A DNA stretch of 64,000 nucleotides from Acanthaster planci (GCF_001949145.1 NW_019091536.1:10180-74179); one strand, 5' to 3'. Shown: positions 1 to 12,005, numbered from the stretch's first letter. The notes: a model not told the origin generated them from the letters alone. A program made the numbers and translations.

Positions 1-226
1 AAAATTTTCAAAATCCCAACCTTGAAAAGTTTGATATTTTTGGCTTTTTTTCCCACCAATCTTCAAAATAGTCCAATTCAAGTGCAACGAATGGGAAACA
101 TTGTTTTTTGGCCAACTGTCAATAAAAGAAGTTGTAATTTTCCTATTAAATGATGATTTCTTCCACAAAATTAATCTTTCAAATCTTCAAAATTAAGTGT
201 TTATTCTTCGAAAATAACAAGTTCTC

Positions 227-288
227 GGCGCTCCTGTTGCTAGCGCTCCTGACCCGGGAGCGAGAGGTCGTGAGTTCGAGTGCCGACC
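227..288 (+). repeat. tRNA-like module, copy 1
   Basis: This 62-bp block lies inside a 266-bp monomer. It contains a TAGCGCTCCTGAC segment and a B-box-like GAGTTCGAGTGCC, as in tRNA-derived SINE heads. The T-arm stem is weak, so a functional tRNA is unlikely. Confidence 0.65.
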
Positions 289-492
289 TTGAAAAGTTTG
301 ATTTTATTGGCTTTTTTCCTAGAAATCTTGAAAATAGTCCAATTCAAGTGCAGCGAATGGGAAAGATTGTTTTTTGGCCAACTGTCAATAAAAGAAGTTG
401 TAATTTTCCTATTAAATGATGATTTCTTCCACAAAATTAATCTTTCAAATCTTCAAAATTAAGTTTTTATTCTCCGAAAGTAACAAGTTCCC

Positions 493-554
493 GGCGCTCA
501 TGTGGTTACCACTCCTGTCCCGGGAGTGAGACGTCGTGAGTTCTAGTTCCGACC
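493..554 (+). repeat. tRNA-like module, copy 2
   Basis: This copy matches copy 1 but the first arm reads GTGGTTACCACTCCTG and the B-box is degraded to GAGTTCTAGTTCC. It is probably not transcribed by RNA polymerase III. Confidence 0.6.
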
Positions 555-1204
555 TTGAAAGTTTAATTTTTTGTGGCTTTTTTTCCCAGAAATCTTCAAA
601 ATTGTGCAATTCAAGTGCAACGAATGGGAAAGATTGTTTTTTGGCCAACTGTTAAATAAAAGAAGTTGTAATTTTCCTATTAAATGATGATTTCTGATGA
701 TGGGAAAGATTGTATTTTGGCCGACTGTTGGTAAAAAGTTGGAGTTTTCCTATTAAATGATGATTTCTGCCCCAAAGTAATCTTTCAAATCTTTAAAATT
801 AAGTGTTTATTCTTCGAAAATAGTTTGATTTTTTTTCTATAAATTTTTTTTTTCTAGAAATCTTCAAAATTGTCCAATTCAAGTGCAACGAATGGGAAAG
901 ATTGTTTTTTGGCCAACTGTCAATAAAAGAAATTGTAATTTTCCTATTAAATGATGATTTCTGCCCCAAAATTAATTTTTCCAATACTCAAAATGCCGAC
1001 CTTGAAAATTTGATTTTTTTTGGCTTTTTTCCAGAAATCTTCGAAATTGTCCAATTCAAGTGCAACGAATGGGAAAGATTGTTTTTTGGCCAACTGTCAA
1101 TAAAAGAAGTTGCAGGTTTCCTATTAAATGATGATTTCTTTCACAAAATTAATCTTTCAAATCTTCAAAATTAAGTTTTTATTCTCCGAAAATAACAAGT
1201 TCCC

Positions 1205-1266
1205 GGCGCTCATGTGGTTACCACTCCTGTCCCGGGAGTGAGACGTCGTGAGTTCGAGTCCCGACC
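1205..1266 (+). repeat. tRNA-like module, copy 3
   Basis: Near-identical to copy 2 but with B-box GAGTTCGAGTCCC. Copies 2 and 3 share the GTGGTTACC variant, which suggests they spread together within the array. Confidence 0.65.
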
Positions 1267-2175
1267 TTGAAAGTTTAATTTTTTGTGGCTTTTTTTCCAG
1301 AAATCTTCAAAATTGTGCAATTCAAGTGCATCGAATGGGAAAGATTGTTTTTTGGCCAACTGTCAATAAAAGAAGTTGTATTTTTCCTATTAAATGATGA
1401 TTTCTCCCTAAAATGTTTCTTTCAAATCTTCAAAATCCCGACCTTGAAAAGTTTGATCTTTTGGGGCTTTTTTCCAGAAATCTTCAAAATTGTCCAATTC
1501 AAGTGCAACGAATGGGAAAGATTGTTTTTTGGCCAACTGTCAATAAAAGAAGTTGTAATTTTCCTATTAAATGATGATTTCTCCCTAAAATGTTTCTTTC
1601 AAATCTTCAAAATCCCGACTTTGAAAAGTTTGATCTTTTGTAGCTTTTTTCCAGAAATCCTCAAAATTGTCCAATTCAAGTGCAACGAATGGGAAAGATT
1701 GTTTTTTGGCCAACTGTCAATAAAAGAAGCTGTAATTTTCCTATTCAATGATACCTTCTTCCCAAAATTAATCTTTCAAATCCTCAAAATCCCGACCTTG
1801 AAAAGTTTGATTTTATTGGCTTTTTTCCCAGAAATCTTGAATATTGTCCAATTCAAGTGCAACGAATGGGAAAGATTGTGTTTCGGCCAACTGTCAATAA
1901 AAGAAGTTGTAATTTTCCTAATAAATGATTATTTCTGTCCAAAATTAATCTCGAAAATCTTCAAAATCCCGACCTTGAAAAGTTTGATTTCATTGTGCTT
2001 TTTGAGAGATCTTGAAAATTGTCAAATTCAAGTGCAACGAATGAGAAAGATTGTATTTTGGTCAACTGTCAATAAAAGAAGCTTTAATATTCTTATTAAA
2101 TGATGATTTCTCCCCCAAAGTAATCTTTCAAATCTTCAAAATTAAGTGTTTTTTCTCCGAAAATAACAAGTTCTC

Positions 2176-2237
2176 GGCGCTCTTGTGGCTAGCGCTCCTG
2201 ACCTGGAAGCAAAAAGTCGTGAGTTCGAATCCCGACC
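2176..2237 (+). repeat. tRNA-like module, copy 4
   Basis: Carries GTGGCTAGCGCTCC and B-box GAGTTCGAATCCC. The B-box is close to the consensus GGTTCGANNCC, differing at the first position. Confidence 0.65.
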
Positions 2238-2440
2238 TTGAAAAGTTTGGTTGTTTTTGCTTTTTTTTCATAAATCTCCGAAATTGTCCAATTCAAGTGC
2301 AACGAATGGGAAAGATTGTTTTTTGGTCAACTGTCAATAAAAGAAGTTGAAATTTTCCAATTAAATGATGATTTCTCCCCAAAAGTAATCTTTCAAATCT
2401 TCAAAATTAGGTTTTTATTCCCCGAAAATAACAAGTTCTC

Positions 2441-2502
2441 GGCGCTCCTGTGGCTAGCGCTCCTTAGCCGGCAGCAAGAGATCGTGAATTCGAATCCCGG
2501 CC
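2441..2502 (+). repeat. tRNA-like module, copy 5
   Basis: Follows copy 4 in the adjacent 266-bp monomer. B-box region reads GAATTCGAATCCC. Confidence 0.65.
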
Positions 2503-3588
2503 TTGAAAAACTTAATTTTTGTGGCTTTTTTTCCCAGAAATCTTCAAAATTGTGCAATTCAAGTGCAACGATTGGGAAAGATTGTTTTTTGGCCAACTGT
2601 CAATAAAAGAAGTTGCAATTTTCCTATTAAATGATAATTTCTCCCTAAAATTTGTCTTTCAAATCTTCAAAATCCCGACCTTGAAAAGTTTGATCTTTTT
2701 GGGCTTTTTTCCAGAAATCTTCAAAATTGTCCAATTCAAGTGCAACGAATGGGAAAAATTGCTTTTTGGCAAATGTCAATAAAAGAAGCTGTAATTTTCC
2801 TATTAAATGATAATTTCTCCCAAAATTAATCTCTCAAATCTTTAAAATCCCAATCTTGAAAAGTTTGATTTATTTGGCTTTTTTTTCCAGAAATCTTCAA
2901 AATTGTCCAATTCAAGTGCAACGATTGGGAAAGATTGTTTTCTTGGGCAACTGTCAATAAAAAAAGTTGTAATTTTCTTATTAAATGATGATTTTTCCCT
3001 AAAATTAATCTTTCAAATCCTCAAAATCCCATTCTTGAAAAGTTTGATCGTTTTGGGCTTTTTCCAGAAATCTTCAAAATTGTGCAATTCAAGTGCAACG
3101 AATGGGAAAGATTGTTTTTTGGCCAACTGTCAATAAAAGAAGCTGTAATTTTCCTATCAAATGATAATTTCTCCCCAAAATTAATCTTTCAAATCTTCAA
3201 AATCCCGACCTTGAAAAGTTTGATTTTATTGGCTTTTTTTCCAGAAATCTTGAAAATTGTCCAATTCAAGTGCAACGAATGGGAAAGATTGTGTTTCGGC
3301 CAACTGTCAATAAAAGAAGTTGTAATTTTCCTAATAAATGATTATTTCTGTCCAAAATTAATCTCTCAACTCTTCAAAATCCCGACCTTGAAAAGTTTGA
3401 TTTCATTGGGCTTTTTTGAGAGATCTTGAAAATTGTCAAATTCAAGTGCAACGATTGGGAAAGATTGTTTTTGGCCAACTGTCAATAAAAGAAGTTGCAA
3501 TTTCCCTCATGAATGATGATTTCTGCCCAAAATTAATCTTTCAAATCTTCAAAATTAAGTGTTTATTCTCCGAAAATAACAAGTTCTC

Positions 3589-3654
3589 AGCGCTCCGTCC
3601 TGTGGCTAGCGCTCCTGACCCGGAAGTGAGACATCGTGAGTTCGAATCCCGACG
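3589..3654 (+). repeat. tRNA-like module, copy 6
   Basis: The last copy, in the final full monomer before the array ends. It has a 4-bp expansion (CGCTCCGTCC) before GTGGCTAGCGC, and B-box GAGTTCGAATCCC. Confidence 0.65.
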
Positions 3655-4179
3655 TTGAAAATTTAGATTTTTTGTGGCTTTTTTTTCCAGAAATCTTCAA
3701 AATTGTCCAACTCAAGTGCAACGAATGGGAATTTTTTTTGGTTCTTCGTAAACGTTTTTATAAGTGTTTTTGTTTGGACGGACTGGAATCCCTGGTTTTA
3801 GGGAGTTGTGCCTGGGCGATATTTATACCAGCCCATTTTTTCTTGGGCCACCAAAAGTCCTTATTTCAAAAGAAACTGCAGGGGTACTTTTTTAGGGATC
3901 AGTTCTTGCGAAGAATTTGCCATGTGTGTACAATGTTCAGAACATTTAGACAGTGTGGACGAACGGGTCTTGTCTTTCCTATTTTCCCCCTTGAGGGCGC
4001 TCGTTGAAATTGAGCACAAGCTCCTTGTTCTGGTTCACGAAAGTAAATGTACACTGTACATGTACTACTAGCCTGCCATAAGTGCAAGGTAAGCCACGTC
4101 CCTTTATTACTTTTTAAGTTTTGTAACACAGTTTTCCTTAAATTGCGACTCATAGCTGTTGATGTTTGTTGTGATCTAA

Positions 4180-4270
4180 CTGGACAGCAAAAAAAAACTT
4201 GCCACTTCTGTCAAAGGCCACACATAAAAAATTCACTCCATAGAAATATTTTTTTGTACACGGGTATAAT
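4180..4270 (+). repeat. Dispersed ~88-bp repeat, copy 1
   Basis: Matches 41899-41987 closely: both carry TGGACAGCAAAA, then GCCACTTCTGTCAAAGGCC, then ATTCACTCCATAGAAAT and TTTTTGTACAC. The family is not recognised. Flanking sequence differs, so this is an interspersed element or its fragment. Confidence 0.85.
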
Positions 4271-4289
4271 GTAGCCCTACAAATNACAT

Positions 4290-4362
4290 GTAGGGCTGTA
4301 GTGGTGGCTCTCTTTTACATGTTTTACAATCTGTCTCTTATCTGTTGCCACCACAGCCCTAC
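4290..4362. repeat. Short inverted repeat (hairpin)
   Basis: The arm GTAGGGCTGTAGTGGTGGC (4290-4308) is the near-perfect reverse complement of GCCACCACAGCCCTAC (4347-4362), with a loop of about 38 bases. The left arm abuts the undetermined base at 4285, which may reflect assembly difficulty at the palindrome. Confidence 0.75.
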
Positions 4363-6824
4363 TTCAAGGATGTCTGAAATGCCTGAAATCCAAACTGCAG
4401 GATTGTCACAAACTAATATCTTCCGAAATGACAATGACTCAACAATTTACATACACCGTCGTATTTCTCAGAGTTTGGACTTTCATACGAGCACCCTAAA
4501 GCTTTCCAGAATCGTAAATATTCCGATGTATGGTGCTGTATGGGCGGCGCCATTTTGAAAAACAAAGGCAGCGCTTCGTTCGTCGGATTTCAAGGCACAT
4601 GGCAGGCGTTCTGTCTATGTTGTACCATACAAAACTGGTACCTCATCATACCTTGCGCGACAGAGGAACAAGGAACAGGTGAAATTGAATTTAAGTAACA
4701 TTAATACGCATGTTCTGTATGGGCGTACTGTACACTAGCAAAGTGTGTGCGCAACTTATACTAAACAATACTGTGACTCCATGAATGATGCATCTACGGC
4801 ACCTGTCCAAACTAGCTAGTGCTACATTAGCTAATGATGTTAAAAGATTTTACACCAGATGACATGTACATGTATGACGTACAGTGGGTTTGTGCACAGA
4901 GGCACCGAGAATGGTCTGTGTATTGAACTCTTTGCCTGGGAGCTTCGATTTGGAGATTATTTACATGTATATGTAGGCCCATTTTAGGGGGGCTACATGC
5001 AGAGAAATACATGTACATTCATCCTTAAAAGTTTACCACATGCACTGTACATGTACAGTGGTGATTTTTTCTTCAGTCTGTTGCATTTCATTCATAAGTT
5101 TGGCTGAATCATCAGTGGTTTCTATTCCTAATTTTGTTTATTCAGTATTTCACATAAAAATTCAGTGTGCTAAAAATTATCTGCTACATGTACCATGGGA
5201 ATAAAGTAGTGATTTTAAAAAATGGATCTGATCCCAATGGCAACTGTAATTCAGTAAATCCATACCAGTACATGTACATGTTCTGGTACTTGTAAGTACA
5301 TGTAACTGTCTTACACTTTGCATAATGGTCTCTTCTAATCAAATAAATAATGAGCACATGCTCACATACACTTTATAATCAGTGTGCTCCCAATGCCAGT
5401 GATGTTCATCAAAGCGTTTGCTGCAGCCAGCCAGTAGAAAAAGCCAGTACTTAAACAATGGAATTTGGGGATCTGTGGTGGGTTTAATTTAGGCTTTTTA
5501 CTGCAGCAATAACCAGAGTCAAAAGCATTGTGAAAAAGATGAGGAGCAGTTTTGTTTGTGTTATTCTCTTTCTTTTTTTTGCATATGAGAGGGAAAACAA
5601 AATCCAAGACATTTCAAACAATATGAGTGTGTTTCTTGCCTATGAAATAATGATTAACGTTTACTGGGAGGGTTTTGCTGTAAACTGTTGGGGATAGCTT
5701 AGCTTTCCTTGAAAGGTGCGTCTGAATTCAACAAAATCACAAAGTAATGCACCGCATCTCGTGAAAGTGAATTTCAGATCTGTCGAAATTGTCACTCTGC
5801 ACATCACATTGTGTGCTAGTCAGCCGTCTCAAACCCATCGATCCCTGTTGGAAAATATAATCCACTTTATGTCTCTGAACAAACTACATGTACAATTGAC
5901 TATTGTTCAGCCAAAGACCATTCCTAGTTTATTGTTTGAACAATTGAATTCTTTATGACTCAAAACCATTCAGTTGGAGCCACATTGACAGTACACGCAG
6001 CCTTGGTTGCGTTGCGCCATGGTTTCATAGAGAATGTATTGTGAAAACAAAAATGTTAAGCTTTTTACTTTTGTACTAATGAAAAAGCTGCATCACAGGA
6101 TCATTGAGTATTCAGTGCTGTGCAAAGAGGAGTAGTCAATCCAAAATCATCCACACCAATAGAAAAAATCAGCAGAGCATGACCGTGAAACAGTTTTACT
6201 GTATCGGTAGATCTACAGTGTTGCCCCAAAAGATGCCAGACATACAAGTACATGTATTTCACTCAGCAATACGTGTACAATGTACATGTACATGAATTCA
6301 GCATTGTGTTCAGAAGCGTTTCACTGAACATCTCATTCACCCCCTTTAAGGCCCCTCCCAAAATAATAGTCAGTCTCTGGTCAGCGTACTTGTCGATTTT
6401 GAACCTGCATGTCAATTTTTCTTTTATTATTTTTTTCTCGAAATTTTCAAAACAGCTCCCTCTACCCGTATTTCCGCACCACCTGAATGTTTGTGAGTAG
6501 ACTGATTCCCGGCCGCAAGTCCACAAGTCAGAAGGGCAATTTGTTCAAGGAACCAGACTAATTCTTGGGTGCATTGTACGTGTAGCCTTGTACCTGGTGA
6601 CAGATCCGTTACGATTGCGTAATGTTGATGTGGAACATAAACAGTAGACCATAGGTTGGTTACAAAGTTGCAGCCAGCTGATCAACAACAATGGCGGCAT
6701 GACGTGCGACGTGCTACTACAAGCCTTTGCTCTTTGATGCCACTCATTTCCGTGTCTGATGCCAGTCTTAAAAGCCAACCCTATCACCCCCCCAAAGAAA
6801 CGCATCCCCCCATCAATTCTGGAA

Positions 6825-7085
6825 CGTGATTGGGGGCAAGCTTTCGCATAGCAACCACTATCTCTGGAATGACCTGGTTCCTTTGTGCCTTTCTTATCCA
6901 TTGAAAACAGTGTATTGTTGCAAGGCCTCCCTTATGTAACTAAGCTAAAGCTTGCCCCAAATCACGAGGTATAGCAACAGTGGTTTTAGTAAGGAGAATT
7001 CAAGATGTTATGTTCACGTGAATTTAAAGAACTCAGTGTATCAGATTTGGGTCAAAGTTAACTTGCAAAGGGCTTATTCCTTTTT
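6825..7085 (+). mobile_element. Truncated MITE copy related to 17656-17862
   Basis: The sequence is homologous to the 17656-17862 MITE and to about 90 bp to its right. An inverted repeat is still visible: a left arm around 6825-6847 (TGATTGGGGGCAAGCTTT) pairs with 6945-6966 (AAAGCTTGCCCCAAATCACG). The right terminal sequence continues to about 6987. The outer left end is missing. The homology continues right to about 7085 (TTCACGTGAATTTAAAG and following), so the full element is larger than the inverted-repeat core. Confidence 0.75.
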
Positions 7086-8736
7086 GCCAAGTTGTTGGCT
7101 GTGTTGTGTGTACAATGTACACGTGTACTGTCACCAACTTTCTGCCCAAAACCATAATTTATAAAAAATTAAAGAGGTGCGATAAAGAAAACCTTCCTAC
7201 CCCAAGTTATAACCTTTAGAACAAGAGGTGACAAGACCATCTTCCCAAATTAACAAGAAAAAATGGAACAGTGTTCCCATTTATGATTGAAAAATTGTCC
7301 AAAAAATGGGCTTCCACAAGTCCCTTTTTTGCCGATTCCAGAAACACTCATTATGTATTAATGATACATGTATGCCAGTGACCCCAAAACGTCACGGGGA
7401 GATATGGCTGTAAACATGGTACATGTACATCTTCACATGCAAGTCTCATGATAGAGCCATGCTCAAAATGCATTGTTCTTACGTGGTTCTTGTCCACTTT
7501 ATTGATTGTTATATCAGGTTTAAATGAACGATTTGTTGTGTTTGGTGATAAAGTAAAACGTACATGTACCCCGGTCTTGTGCAGTGTTGACAGGAATCTC
7601 GTACACCGTGAGACTTGGTCTCAAGGTTTCCGTGCAGTAACGCATAGAATTTATTGTTCCTGGACAGCGCATTAAGAGTAGATTTTAAACCTTGCCGGTT
7701 GTCGCAGATAAGTACATGAACATGTCATACGCAGAGGAGTTTTGAAGCACTGCTTCAAAAAACATCTAGTGTCTTGCAAAAGACACCCATGCATGTGGGT
7801 TGCTATCTTTTCTGAAAGTTGTACATGTACACACATACAAGGTACATGTACATTGTAGCCCACCATTTAGCCTAAGATTCAGGTCTGGGTACTTCTATAC
7901 TACTACTAGTTATTCTCTGTGGCGTATGAATAAAAATTGCCACTGCACGTGAACACGACTGCACTCTCACATGTTTGCCACGCAAGTTGCATGTACATGT
8001 ACCATTGGTTCAACTCCAGGCACCTTCAACATCTTGTACTTCTTCATTTCGAAACAATTATCACAGCTACATGGACATGTATTTTGACCAGCAAAGAGTA
8101 AGATTTGAGGTTTATGTATCTTAGAGATGAATGTAGTAGCACACTATCAGACTATTGGGCATTTTCTACATGTCATCAAAACTCCTCGTTGGGCTGCAAC
8201 AATGCCAGTTTACGTACATGTAAAGCTTCATGCATACAGTTCACGTACTTCGTGCATGCCTGTTGTGCCTTTTTCCCCGTTAATAATCAACACAAACACA
8301 AAATGTGACCTTATGTTTTTCCAAAATCGGCCCAGTTGGACGTGGACAGAAGTTACCTCTTATTTCTTGTGTGTCGATTTTTGGAATATAAATTCTTTGT
8401 ATACTGGTTTCGGGTGGCCAATCTACATGTACATGTACATATACATGTTCCTCCAAAACCCTAGATGTCATAAGATTTTAAGACTTTTTCCTACCTCCTT
8501 AAGCAATGGCTCATCTTTTGCTTTTTATTTATTTCAAACTTCAGATGTGCATGTATGCAAGGAACTTCCTGAAATCAACCAATCTAATTCACCAAATGCT
8601 GGGACTCAACTGATGTCGTTTCTCAAATATATAAAAGGAACTGGAATGTTTCAATTAAAATAGCCGTCGTTGGACACATCAATCATTTCTTTGTGAGTAC
8701 AATACTGTACATGTAGACAAGTTGCAGAGTCCCATC

Positions 8737-9954
8737 ATGCTAGTATTAACTGAGGCCCGTAGTAGCAGCACAGGGGACGCCGTTGATTTTCACCACTCAT
8801 CGCACTCGGCTGCGCTGCTGGCTGCGCTGCAAGAATTACGGTTAGACCGGCAATTTGCCGACGTGATCCTGCATGTTGAGGATAAGGACTTTTACTGCCA
8901 CAGGAATGTACTGACAGCCTCCAGTGCCTACTTCAGGAGCATGTTTCTCAACAACATGAAGGAGAGTCGGGAGAGTAGAGTTGTTATCAAGGGAGTGACT
9001 TCAACTAGCATGGAGCTGGTCCTGGATTACGTGTATACATCGAGAGTGACCATCACGACCGGAAACGTGCAGGGCCTGCTGAGTGCTGCAGACCTTCTCC
9101 AGGTTGTCCCTGTGCAGAGGGCGTGCGAGTTGTTTCTGTGGAGTCACATCCACACCACCAACTGCCTAGGGGTATACCTACTGGCTGAGCAGCATTCCTG
9201 CAAGGAGCTCTCGCATAAGGCGTGGTCGTATGCCCTGGAAAATTTCCCCCGGGTCTGCTGCCATGGGGAGATTTTGAAACAGTCCGCCGCAACCTTGGTC
9301 AAGTATTTGTCCAGCGACGAACTTGTAGTTGAGTCGGAAGAGGACGTTTGTGAAACCATCTTGAAATGGACGCTAACCAACCTGGGGCAGCGGCGTCGCC
9401 ACTTACACGTCTTGCTCGCCCTCCTCCGTACCCACCTCCTGCCTCGGAAATACCTCACTGAGAGAGTCCTCACAAATGAACTCATTACTGGAAGTATCGA
9501 TGCAAACAAACTATTAAGTTCGTCATATGGAGGTAGTGAAATTTTCATCTCGAGTAGGCTGGGTGAAAGGCGAACTCGTTCGCGTAAAGTCATCGTCGTG
9601 GTGGGGGGTGTGGGACCTGCCAACACTAAGCTGAGAGACTTGAAGTACTACGACCCTGTTGACCGACGATGGGGCACACTGACCCAACTCCCGGCCATGG
9701 CAGAGTCTGTGAGCGGCGTTGAGGTAGTAGACAGCAATATCTATGTTGTGGGCTTCAGAGGTGAAGTATCAGTATTCAGGACTGCAAGCAGCCGGTGGGA
9801 AACCCTGTCATCCTCGGCGGTAGAAGCGGGCTCCAGACAGAGGCGAGCAGCTGCAGTGCTGAGTGGCTTCATATACCTTGTCGGCGGTTATGACGGAGCA
9901 ATCAGGCTATCAAGAGTTGACAGGTTCGACACGAGGACGAAAGTGTGGGAAGAG
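8737..9954 (+). CDS. Kelch gene exon 1
   Basis: Encodes residues 1-406 (BTB, BACK and the first kelch blades), ending on a complete GAG codon before the donor GTGAGT at 9955. The reading frame would continue only seven codons into the intron. Confidence 0.93.
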
Positions 9955-11098
9955 GTGAGTTTGTTACTCTTAATGTGAAGTTGTCATTGATGGCTTTTCT
10001 GTACAATTGTTTCAGTTTGCCCTTTACCTCCAAAATGTGCCCTATTGTAATGGACACCTCTGCCCTTACATGAACATGTATGTCCTTTGCCCTAACTACT
10101 CGACCTTCATGACGGTCTAAAAGTTGGTGACAAGCACATCCTGCCATGCCATGAATGGAGGGCTTTGTCCAGCAGCAGGGCCCATTGAACCAGCAGCTGC
10201 ATGGTGAATAGACTGTATGTGTGGTGTGCACTAATGCTCACACAAAGGTGCTGTAGTAGCAGTCTTCCATAGCGAAGGGTTAACATGTAGTTAAGATGAC
10301 AATTTTGTTTCTACTTTAGTTACGTGTACATGTACTGTTTTCCACCAAGCCACTTGTTCCCTTCAAACAGCATACAAGGCATATGCAAGCGATAATGGTG
10401 ACAGTTTTCTTTGTAATTGTGTTGTTGTGTTTGCTGTTGATGCTGTTAAATGTCCAAATCCAAAAACTGCCGAGGATTGCCTTTCAAGTGCCGTAACAAT
10501 CGCTAGCAACCGTAGCTTGAAGTGATATGAGTACATGCATGTTCGTAACCGAGGAGTTTCTAATTTTCTCGTGTTCGCAAAGTCAAACCTCATTACATTC
10601 ATTGTTTTTGGTGCTTTACAGGTAGCTCCTCTGTCTGAGGCTGTAAGCTCTCCTGCTGCCGTCTCACACGATGGGAAGGTCTACGTCTTCGGCGGTGCTC
10701 TCTCCGACGAGATTGCCACCGACAAAGTTCGCTGCTATGACCCGAAATTCAACCGTTGGCTCACCTGCGCGCCGATGCCGCACGCTCTGTCGGGGATTGC
10801 GGCCCGTGTCATGGGGGACAAGATCTACATCGTGGGGTGCCTGTCCCAGACTGTGCACCGCTACGACCCAGCCACAGACACCTGGGGACAGGTGACAAGT
10901 ATGCGGTGCACAAGGGCTTTGTGCTCGGCTGCTGTCTGCGATGACAAGTTATACGTGAACGGAGGTGAAGACCAACCCAACAGCCTGACGGATACCATGG
11001 AGCAGTATGACCCCATCTCTAATCGGTGGACACCATGCTACAGTCTACCCTATCCGGTCAAGCTTCACAACTGTGTCACTCTGATAAAGAGAATTTGA
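8737..11098 (+). CDS. BTB-BACK-Kelch protein (KLHL family), 2 exons
   Basis: The predicted protein has 564 residues from exons 8737-9954 and 10622-11098. It is likely a substrate adaptor of CUL3 ubiquitin ligases, the established role of the family. Domains in order: BTB about residues 30-140 (FADVILHV, CHRNVLTASSAYFRSMF), BACK about 145-250, then six kelch blades to the C-terminus with repeating GG...YDP...W signatures (YLVGGYDG, YVFGGALSDE, MEQYDPISNRW). The length is typical for a KLHL protein. I chose ATG 8737 because it is the first ATG after an in-frame stop (TAA 8656) and has A at -3. An upstream spliced exon cannot be excluded. Overall similarity brings KLHL24/KLHL35 to mind, but I cannot fix the ortholog, so no symbol is given. 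Confidence 0.93.
9955..10621 (+). other. Kelch gene intron, 667 bp
   Basis: Phase-0 intron with donor GTGAGT and acceptor TTTGGTGCTTTACAG. It interrupts the kelch propeller between a W-E-E blade end and the next VAPLSE segment. Apart from isolated ACATGT motifs nothing further is visible. Confidence 0.9.
10622..11098 (+). CDS. Kelch gene exon 2 (terminal)
   Basis: Encodes residues 407-564, the last three to four kelch blades, ending LIKRI then TGA at 11096-11098. It starts in frame with GTA GCT CCT directly after the acceptor AG. Confidence 0.93.
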   Translation, partial: VAPLSEAVSSPAAVSHDGKVYVFGGALSDEIATDKVRCYDPKFNRWLTCAPMPHALSGIAARVMGDKIYIVGCLSQTVHRYDPATDTWGQVTSMRCTRALCSAAVCDDKLYVNGGEDQPNSLTDTMEQYDPISNRWTPCYSLPYPVKLHNCVTLIKRI

Positions 11099-11999
11099 CA
11101 AAGTAACATGAAATAAGTTCAAGTCCTTTACTTCAGGATTAAAAACAAAAACTGATATCTAATTTTTTCTTTTCCATTTTCAAATTCAAAAGCAACATGT
11201 CTGACAAAGTAGTGTCTGAAGATTTCCAGAAATCCTGTTTGGTTACAAACCCTACCTTTGGTTCAACTGGAGTTATTAGTGATCCTGTACTTTTGCTGTA
11301 CAGTGTACAAACCTGTTGATGATCATTGGCATTTCCATCGAGGAACAAGAAGTTGAGTATTCTCCATATAAATTGGGTGCAGTTTTGCAAGAGTTATCAT
11401 ATGGTAATGTTTATGTTTGAAACGTCGTCCAGGCCATTGACATCATTTCAGGAATGGTTAAAGTTATTATGAACGTACATGCCTTTTGTCACTGTGGGCA
11501 TTGTGCTTGGAAGTGAACATTTGAAAACGTTACTAGCGTTCATCATGTAGCTGTAAAGATGTATGTACATGTATGTGTTTGGTGTTGCGTAAATAAGGAA
11601 GTGTACATGTATATATTTATCTTGTTCAATGTATATGGTGATTACCATGAGTGAAACTAGTATGCTAACTTTGGGAACTATTTACATTTATCTCCATAGA
11701 TTGTAAACTGAATTTATTACATTTGTCATTTTGATTCATGACTGGATATGCCCGTTCAGTATTTCAAAAAAAGCCAAGGTCTTTTGGGAACAAAATGAAA
11801 GCATGGTCGTGCTGATTAGACAGGCTGTGATGCGCGTGCCTACATTTAGCTGTTTCTGAATAACCTCACCCTGGGCATGCACACTATTGGAATACTGAAC
11901 TGGCTCATTAATGTGCAAATAATTACATAAAACATACTCAAGTTGTATACGTTAATTCAAATACCCTGTAATGCAGGAAGTGGGCATAAATGGCCTGTA

Positions 12000-12005
12000 A
12001 ATAAA
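12000..12005 (+). promoter_or_regulatory. Possible polyadenylation signal, Kelch gene
   Basis: AATAAA about 900 bp after the stop codon. It is the first canonical hexamer I see downstream; a second is at about 12697. Real use needs transcript data. Confidence 0.35.

Larger units (their letters stand above)
1..3730 (+). repeat. Composite satellite array, 177-bp and 266-bp monomers
   Basis: About 18 tandem monomers run to a breakpoint near 3730; the array enters the window already in progress. Using the shared word AGTGCAACGA as anchor (81, 347, 614, 882, 1059, 1325, 1502, 1679, 1856, 2031, 2296, 2562, 2739, 2915, 3092, 3269, 3445, 3715), spacings are either 175-177 or 265-270 bp. The long class carries an extra ~89 bp holding a tRNA-like module. 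The 614-882 interval keeps only the first part of that insert. Because 177 is divisible by three, short-monomer runs stay open in one frame and give a false 272-codon repetitive reading frame (1285-2103). I do not regard it as a gene: it lacks a plausible unique start, and the frame breaks wherever a 266-bp monomer occurs. Confidence 0.95.
3731..8736. other. Non-coding region between satellite and Kelch gene
   Basis: No coding sequence is supportable here. The tract contains scattered TACATGTA-type palindromes, two dispersed repeats and a hairpin (listed separately). One undetermined base lies at 4285. Short reading frames across 8105-8663 run through hexamer repeats and show no domain. A non-coding 5' exon or promoter of the Kelch gene may lie in the last few hundred bases but I cannot place it. 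Confidence 0.7.

Noticed and set aside
1285-2103. 272-codon repetitive reading frame as a protein gene
   Set aside because: It is a direct consequence of the 177-bp satellite period being a multiple of three; neighbouring monomers break the frame.
8127-8663. 178-codon frame upstream of the Kelch gene
   Set aside because: No domain, runs through hexamer repeats, and a stop separates it from the Kelch frame.
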